A stretch of DNA of 64,000 nt from Danio rerio (taxonomy: Eukaryota; Chordata; Actinopteri; Cypriniformes; Danionidae), in assembly GCF_049306965.1 (NCBI RefSeq), contig NC_133198.1, forward strand, positions 40,707,501-40,771,500, written 5' to 3'. The notes beneath the pieces are model-generated. The model saw only the letters and a list, made by a program, of their open reading frames with translations, had not been told where the DNA came from and did no database searches. Below, in pieces: positions 56,902 to 64,000 of the stretch. Position numbers and translations under genes: made by a program. The stretch's first letter is position 1. Every line of letters starts with the position of its first letter.

Positions 56902-57087
56902 TCCTCATGTCAGGAGTTGTATCTGACTGCTGGTGACTCCTCCGCCAGCTGCTTTAGTGTGAACTTCTACCTCAACGCATTGGACGCAGAGTAAAGGCAA
57001 ACATCATGGTTCCCAACAAGTGGATTATGCATCCAGCTCTTCACAAATCTCCTCCCAGAAGTTGGCTTGGTATCCGGCTGCGTCTCC
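56902..57087 (+). CDS. second exon with start codon of an unidentified gene (5' end only)
   Basis: A CACACAG acceptor precedes 56902 and a GTAAGT donor follows 57087. The candidate start ATG at 57006 (context ACATCATGG, preceded by an in-frame TAA) opens 27 codons plus one base, beginning M-V-P-N-K-W-I-M-H-P and ending R-L-R-L. The 5' part holds a short upstream ORF that ends before the main ATG. The next exon must lie beyond 64000. I do not recognise the protein; the evidence is the splice signals and the GC-rich island upstream. Confidence 0.5.
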
Positions 57088-57426
57088 GTAAGTTTTGTTC
57101 TACAGTAACACTTCAGGAGTGTGAACTAACAGTTTGTCTGATGCTTAAAGATGTTATATGTCAGTGCAGTGCATATGGATGACTGTAGATGTGTGTTTTT
57201 GTGCTTTAGCATTTACAGTCAGGTCTAAATTTTTTATACTTCAGGCAAAGTCTGACTTAGTTACTTTTATTCAACTAGCAAGGTTTTTTTTTTTTTGACC
57301 GTAAATGACACAGGCTTCTCCTAAAAGATAATAAGATGATGTACAAGATGATTGGGCAAAATTATATTTCTCAGTTTTTATTTACATTAAAACAAATACT
57401 TTGAGTCAGAATTTGCCTTGTGATGT

Positions 57427-57917
57427 TCCAAATGATGTTTAACAGAGCAAGGAAATTTTCACAGTATGTCTGATAATATTTTTTCTTCTGGAGAAAGTCT
57501 TATTTGTTTTATTTCAGCTAAAATAAAAGAAGTTTTACATTTTTTAAAATCCATTTTAACGTCAAAATTATTAGCCCCTTAAAGCTAATTTTGTTTCGAT
57601 AGTCTACAGAAAAAAACATCATTATATAAGAACTTGCCTAATTACCCTAACCTGCCTAGTTAACCTTATTAACCTAATTAAGCCTTTAAATGTCACTTTA
57701 AGCTGTATAGAAGTGTCTTGAAAAATATCTAGTCAAATATTATTTACTGTTATCATGGCAAAGATAAAATAAATCAGTTATTAGAAATGAGTTATTAAAA
57801 CTATTATGTTTAGAGATGTGTTGAAAGAAATCTGCTCTCTGTTAAACAGAAATTGAGGAAAATAATAAACGGGGCTAATAATTCAGGGGGGCTAATAATT
57901 CTGACTTCAACTGTATA
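57427..57917. mobile_element. Tc1/mariner-type MITE
   Basis: Near-complete copy ending 'TTCTGACTTCAACTGTAT', with the family interior 'GTCTGATAATATTTTTTC'. Confidence 0.78.
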
Positions 57918-58379
57918 TATATATTAGCATGGACTGAGGGGATGTGTCCCAACCAATATCCACAGATTATTAAAATGTCCCCACCAATAATTGAATGGCC
58001 TCCAAAATAAAATAATGCATTGTTAAAATTTTCCAATCAGGCTTACTGTGCAAGAATCAGGCCTGACATGAACATAAGCAGCTACATTTCAAAGAAAAGT
58101 GTCAGGAACTTTAAGTCAAGTTTGCTACAAGTCCACCATAATAGTAACTATGGATGTGTAATTATTAAAAAAACAAAAGTTTCCATGTTGGCCTCCATGG
58201 CGATTATGAAAAAACAACAATCGAGATAAAATGGTTATTGTGTCATATACATTCCCCTTACATTTTAAACAAGTGGCAAGAGGAATGGGATGCATTATAA
58301 AATAATGAATTACATGAAATCCAACCTGAAATCTCACACAGAATTTGAAGACATTTTAAGACTAGATTTGATCATGTGA

Positions 58380-58740
58380 TTTTTACCAGATGTGTTATTG
58401 GGCATACAAGAATAACCCATTGTTTTTTGCACCAAGGTGAAAATCCTACTTCGTGTTTGTACTGCACTGCATAACTCCCCTTACTATAAAACACATTTTA
58501 CTGGACTGATCTGCTTTTAATGATTCCAGAATACTTTGTAATGAAATAAACTCTCTTAAGGACATTTTTAGCAAAGTGACACCAGAAAAGATTTTAGAAT
58601 TTTTTATCATCTATTAACACTAAACATCTTATTTAATACATGTATTCATTTGTTTGTTGATTTTTAATTGTATATTTATTATTGAAATGTTCCTGCCATG
58701 AATATAGCCTTGGTTGCTGACATGGCATTAAATTAAAAAA
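58380..58740 (+). mobile_element. LINE 3' end (I/Nimb-like) fragment
   Basis: Decayed frame with H-I-L-L-D-C-T-D-L-L, the C-terminal ORF2 signature of I-type fish LINEs, followed by the tail 'CCTTGGTTGCTGACATGGCA'. Only the 3' end is present. Confidence 0.65.
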
Positions 58741-58744
58741 ATAC

Positions 58745-59275
58745 ATTACGTTACATCCCCCTTTCCAGAAGTCAGCATTCATTCTTTGTCAAAGTAAAAT
58801 CATAGGATTTAATGTTGTTTTTATTACTAATTTGATTTGATTTATTTATTTATGTTTTTTTTAAAGTGTGAAATAAAATGTGTGCTGTTCTGTTTGCACG
58901 CCCAGAGAAGGCAAAGAACATGTAAAGTCATCTGTTAGCTTAAAGTGGATAAATGGCAATATTGTACTTGGTGATGGTGATGGTGATGGTGAAGTCTTTA
59001 TTTAACTACATTTTAGTCAGACATTCCTTTAACTTTACATTTTAAATGTGAAGTTACATTTAAATTTTACGATTGGATTGGATTGGGGTGGGGCTCAAAT
59101 TAGGTTCCCACCAATATCAAAAGCAAATCTACGCCCTTGGAAGAGACTTTCAACCAGCACAACAAAAAATATTTCTGAAGACAATCGCCTACTGCACCTT
59201 TAACTTTTCCGAATTTGATTGTAATGCAATAATGTTCACCTTTTGTAAAGCTGCTTAGAAACAGTAATTCAAGAG
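58745..59275. other. intron sequence, nothing assigned
   Basis: Unassigned sequence with a short GGTGAT repeat near 58972-58991. Confidence 0.4.
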
Positions 59276-59279
59276 TTCC

Positions 59280-59645
59280 CACTTAGATATGCTTGACATT
59301 TATAGCAGGTTTGGCATGCTGTCCCGGGAGAGAACCCTGAGCTCAGAGATACTTGAGCCCAAGGCTCCCGCCCGGTCAATAAGCATATAAGGGGATCCAA
59401 GATCAGGTAGATCTCAAGAGTATCCCTTTAGAAAAGGAAGTAAAAAGGAGGAGATGGGATGGAAGGGGGGATTCCTCCAAAACGATGTTAGAGCAGTTGG
59501 GAGAAAACGATCCATATATAACTCTGATTGGATTATTACTGATTACAAATAAGAAGCCAGTCGTGCTCAATCTTATCACATGCTCCTCTCGAAATTTGTT
59601 TGTGAAACTTCACTTTTTGTAAAAAGCGCTATACAAATAAACTTG
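59280..59645 (+). repeat. interspersed repeat, unassigned (possible retroelement end)
   Basis: GC-richer block with 'GGGAGAGAACCCTGAGCTCA' and a 3' end 'AAAGCGCTATACAAATAAAC' typical of fish retroelement tails. No coding sequence is attached. Confidence 0.5.
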
Positions 59646-60850
59646 AATATATTTAATTATTTTATCATTTGTAGCAGTGCCAAATTATTCATGGATCATT
59701 CTTAATTTCCAAAAAGTAAACTTTGCAGTTTTGAAAAGAAATATAACTACAGATTGACATGCACAGACACTTTATGTTGTTGCCAAACATTTCGCTGCTT
59801 GATTATATTGACCTCTGCAATCAAGATAAGATTAGCCTTCCAGTTTGAATGGTTATTTATAGAAAGCCCAAACTAAAGTGTGCTGTTCAGCTTCTTAGCT
59901 CAGCATGGGCTGCAAGTTACCAGACCACTCAAGACTCCCTGAAATACATAGGCTTTAATCTTGAAGCATCTGCTGTTTAAGGCCCGTCTGTGAAAGAGCT
60001 TCTGTCTAACTCGAGTTTGATTCTGTCATTTTATCTTGCTTCTAACTGGTGTTTTATCCTCATTTTGGAAGCATGATTTCATCCGACTGACCTTTCAAAG
60101 CTCTTAGTTTGACACGCTTCGTCCAAAATTGTCATTGCATCAATTTAAGTTGGTTCCTCCTGCATCCGCTAATTCTCTGCCCCAAACACTGGCAAATCCT
60201 TCTGCTTAAAGGCTAATCTTATTAGTTGAAGTGTCAAGCGGTATTTATTTTCCAGTTTGCACTTCTCTTAGCTAAATTTGGTGTGTTTGTTTATAGTCAG
60301 GTTTTATGAACTAAATGCAAGTGGTCTAACTTTAAGTTAGGGATAATTTACAAAAAAATGAAAATGCTGTTAAAGGGATACATTTTGTCACCAACTATAA
60401 AACACCAAGGTTTTTGTTTCACAGAAGTACATATTTTGATAAATGCTGGTTGCTGGCACACATTGACTTAAGAATCCAGCAAAATATCTTCTCAATATCT
60501 TTATATTTCAATAAAATGCAGCTACAAAATACAAGTACAGTTAATTACCTTTTTTACCATCAAAAGACAAGAAAACACACTGGAAAGCTGTTAAATGCAA
60601 TGTACAAAAAAGTATTGAAGTTTATTTGAATTATTAATTGATTATTTTTCCTTTTTGATATATATTTGAGACCCTGAACCTCAAAACCTGCCCTAAAAGC
60701 CTAATGTTGAATGGGTTTTGGCAACTATAATAATTCTAAAATAATTTCCTTTAATCATTATAATATTAATTAAAGATCATGTTCCATGAAGATATTTTGT
60801 GAATATTCTACCACAATTGACTTAATAATATCAGTTGCTTGTGGTTGGAA
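59646..60850. other. intron sequence, nothing assigned
   Basis: No exon-like open frame or known repeat recognised. Confidence 0.4.
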
Positions 60851-60851
60851 G

Positions 60852-60944
60852 TAAAACGTATGTCAGAGTAGTTGGCGGTTCATTCCACTGTGGCAACCCC
60901 TGATAAGTCAGGGACTAAGCCAGAGGAAAATGAATGAATGAATA
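60852..60944 (+). mobile_element. DANA SINE 3' fragment
   Basis: 3' body and (GAAT)n tail only. Confidence 0.8.
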
Positions 60945-61487
60945 GCAGTTCCTAAAACACAAATTTGCCAAATTTAAAGTTGATTTTCTCAATGTTTAAA
61001 TATTTGAACCCTCAGATTTTCAGCGTTTCAAATAGTTGTCAAATTTTGTTCTATCCTATCAAACCAAAATCATATCAATAATCAATTCTAAACAAATCAT
61101 ATCAATAAAAAAACTTGTTTGTTTCACTTTCAGATGATGCATAAATTTACATTTTTAGAAAATGTTTATGCATATGACCGATTTTTGTGGTCACATTTTT
61201 TATTTATTTATTTTTGTTGTCATTTGATTTCATGGTTTCAGTGTTTCAAAAAAAAGTTTGTAGTTTTTCACTTAAATGTTTTAGTTCTGAAGTTCAAAGA
61301 TAAAACCAATAAAGCAATGGCATACCAATGGTTTGGCATTTTATATTTGAAAAATGTGACAATCTAGTAGACAATCATGCTACGAAAGTCATTAACTTTT
61401 TCAGCAAGAAAAGTCCATATAACAACTTGTCTTCTGAAACCGACTCCCTGTTCTCACCTAATTTGTCTGATTCATTCACAAGCACTT

Positions 61488-61680
61488 ACACTGTAAAAAT
61501 GCTGGGTTACACAATTCCTTCATGTTACCCCATGCAACACAAATCAGTTGAGTTAACTTGTTTATAAAATTGAAGTGGATTGAACATAAAACAATTAAGC
61601 TTCCCAAAAAACTTAAGAATTGTGTTTTCATGTCATGAAAGAAGTTGTTTGAACAGCCAAAATAAATGTTTGAGTGTAGA
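61488..61680. mobile_element. short MITE (CACTGTAAAAA family)
   Basis: Starts ACACTGTAAAAATGCTGG and ends GTTTGAGTGTAG. A related element occupies about 55398-55620. Confidence 0.55.
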
Positions 61681-61712
61681 GTAGTCACATTGCATTTAAT
61701 TCATTTGTTAAA

Positions 61713-62631
61713 ATACACTACCTGGCGAAAGTCTTGTCATCGATTTCAGTTGTAAGAGCAGCAAATAACTCGACTTCTACTTGATCATTTGGAAAAGTAT
61801 CAGAAGGTAGATTTTTCTGATGAATCATCTGTTGAACTGCATCCCAATCATCACAAATACTGCAGAAGACCTACTGGAACCTGCATGGACCCAAGATTCT
61901 CATAGAGATCAGTCAAGTTTGGTAAAGAAAAATCTTGGTTTAGGGTTACATTCACTATAGGGGCGTGCAGGAGATCTGCAGAGAGGATGGCAACATCAAC
62001 AGCCTGAGGTATCAAGACATTTGTGCTGCCCATTACATTACAAACCACAGGAGAGGGCAAATTCTTCAGCAGGATAGCGCTCCTTCTGATACTTCAGCCT
62101 CCACATCAAAGCTCCTGAAAGCAAAGAAGGTCAAGATGCTCCAGGATTGGCTAGCCTAGTCACCAGACATGAACTTTATTGAGCATGTCTGAGGCATTGA
62201 AAATAAATCCAGAGAATTTTGAAAAACTCTGGGAGTCCTGCAGGAACGCTTTCTTTGCCATTCCAGATGACTTTATTAATAAGTTATTTGAGTCAGTGCA
62301 GAGATGTATGGATGCAGTCCTCCAAGCTTATGGGAGTCATACACAATATTAATTCCTTTTCCACTGCAGCATGACTTTATATTCTATACTGAACATTATT
62401 TCTGTTAAGTGACAAGACTTTTGTCTGAGCAAAGTCAGACTTTACTGTCCTAATTAAATAATTAAAAATCAAGGCATGAATATTTTATTTTGGTAAAATA
62501 AGCATAATCTAGAGGCCTTTGCCTTTTATATAAGCCACTTCTGATACCAAATAATCAACTAGTAGTCAAGTTATTATTTGTAGTTCCTAAAACTTGGATA
62601 GGCAACAAAACTTTTGTCTAGTACTGTATAT
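61713..62631 (+). mobile_element. Tc1-like transposon with broken transposase
   Basis: Left end TACACTACCTGGCGAAAGTC and right end 'ACTTTTGTCTAGTACTGTA'. Frames at 61965-62159 encode G-N-I-N-S-L-R-Y, then I-L-Q-Q-D-S-A-P-S, then L-Q-D-W-L-A. Stops follow and the N-terminal half is missing or degraded. Uninterrupted sister of 53565-54500. Confidence 0.87.
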
Positions 62632-63221
62632 GCAATTTATCCTATTACTAGGGACATTTTGTTGTTAGTCAGACTCCGAAAACTCAAAAGCAGACCCCCA
62701 CATGCACACAAAAACACAGCGCCAGGCTATCACTATGAGCTTTTCAAGTGCTGAGATGATGTAATGCTCATGAACAGGCTTTTGCAGCTGTCAGCCATTC
62801 TCTCCACTGTTCAGCAGCCCTCCTTACAACTTTCCCATCATCCTTCACTCTGTCACGCTCTACACTTGCTTTTATCACACACAAGAAGGGCTTAAGACTG
62901 CGCTATTAGCATGTTCTTCTTCCTCCAGGTCCTGCCCTTGGTTTAAGTGGTTGTACAGCTATTAGGCTTGTTGAATGAATGAGATTAGTGTAAGTTAGCC
63001 GTGAATTTGTAGTTGGAGTCGTTTGGACTTCTTTTGACTGATTTGAGGAGCCTGAAGGTGGAAATTTGTGCTTTTTTTTCATTTGGGTCCCAGCTGTGAT
63101 GAGTAATGAAAACGTTCACTCTAGTAAACTCCAAATACTTCTAACTGCAGTATGAAAAAAAATGCAATAATGTTTTAATTTCCTTTTAATAATCATAGTT
63201 AACTTATTCCAAATCTGGCCC

Positions 63222-64000
63222 ATTTCCACTAAGTGGGGTAGGGTACGGTTTGGTATGCTTCTATGGCCGTTTATATTTGTCACAAGGTACCAAAAAGCAA
63301 ACCACTATTTGGGTACCCTTTCAAAAGGGTACCTACCACGACAAAAGGCTGAGCAAGACGCGCGGCTAACCACTATTGGTTTACAGAGATACGTCACTCG
63401 CAGTGCACAAGCCGGGAAAATGAAAACAAAGGAACCGCCATGTTTTAAATAGACAGCCGAGACATTACACGGTAATACTATATAGTATACATATAAAAAC
63501 GAGCCATGGTTGATCCAAGCTCAAACCAACCTTGTCGTCTTGATGAACAGCCATAAAGCCAAGAACAAGAGCAGAATCTACCCTGTGCTCTGTTGTTGTT
63601 TACAAGGCCGTCTAAATCGCGAGTGGTTTCATATGGAGTCATTCTAGGGCCATATATGCTTGCAACGTAAAAAGTTTTGCAAACAAAAATATAGTATTGA
63701 GCAAAAAATTATAAAATAATGCAAATCTCAAACAAAATGACAAAGGGAAAATTGATCTTTGAGAAATAAAAAGGAATTTTGCACACAAAAACTACAAATA
63801 AAAATTAAGAAGTGCAAAAAAAATAATACCTGCAATTTTTTTTTTTTTTTTAAATATACATTTATTTTAGATTTTTTTTTCTAGTATTGACTTTGCAAAA
63901 CCTCTCAAGTCACTTGCAACGCTCATTTTGATTTGATTTTCAGTCAACCACAAGTTTGCGATGCTGTTTTCTTTTTGCACATTTCTGTGCGTTTCACTTT
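63222..64000. mobile_element. DNA MITE start (CCATTTCCACTAAG); right end not seen
   Basis: Resembles a fish element family with 'GGTACCAAAA' and 'GGGTACCCTTTCAAAAGGGT' words near its left end. The matching terminal repeat was not located before the end of the window, so the extent is uncertain. Confidence 0.4.

Overview
The window reads as zebrafish (Danio rerio) or a very close cyprinid. It is AT-rich and packed with zebrafish-type repeats: DANA tRNA-derived SINEs, a 5S-rRNA-derived SINE3, many non-autonomous hAT, Tc1/mariner and Kolobok-like DNA elements, long (TA)n tracts, a Ty3/Gypsy fossil and a DIRS fossil. No database was searched; host and family names come from recognising sequence patterns.

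The main genic content is a tandem array of torsin (TOR1-like AAA+ ATPase) genes, all on the minus strand. In the direction of transcription the order is gene E (50555-42122), gene D (39587-36664), gene C (30688-23797), gene B (23301-17918) and gene A (10407-5739). A, B, C and E each have the standard five-exon torsin structure with intact reading frames and conserved splice phases; the predicted proteins are 321, 323, 324 and 328 residues (human torsinA is 332). Each has a signal peptide or N-terminal hydrophobic segment, the torsin Walker A (G-x-x-G-T-G-K-N), a Walker B in F-I-F-D-E-M, and a C-terminal domain with both redox cysteines and the G-C-K sensor-2 motif. They should be ER-lumen or nuclear-envelope ATPases that need LAP1/LULL1-type partners. 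Gene D keeps only a first exon and a last exon; exons 2-4, the whole ATPase core, are absent. The two remaining exons are phase-compatible and would encode a small membrane-anchored C-terminal torsin domain.

The array grew by segmental duplication. A and C share introns, old repeat insertions and upstream flanks, including a decayed LINE-1 piece. D and E share first-exon flanks, 3' flanks and a THAP-exon transposon in the last intron. B is a more diverged relative of A and C whose 3' flank matches that of A. Later hAT insertions into one copy leave the empty site visible in its paralog.

Layout: 1-282 unassigned; 283-4379 Gypsy fossil; 4380-10440 gene A; 10440-15250 repeat-rich spacer; 15250-23301 B and its 3' flank; 23301-30688 C; 30690-36600 spacer rich in simple repeats and transposons; 36600-39590 D; 39600-42060 spacer with a higher-order 113/226-bp minisatellite; 42060-50555 E, with an interferon-response-like motif just upstream; 50560-54780 repeat spacer; about 54790 to the end, the 5' end of an unidentified plus-strand gene (non-coding first exon, second exon with the start codon, then a long intron leaving the window).
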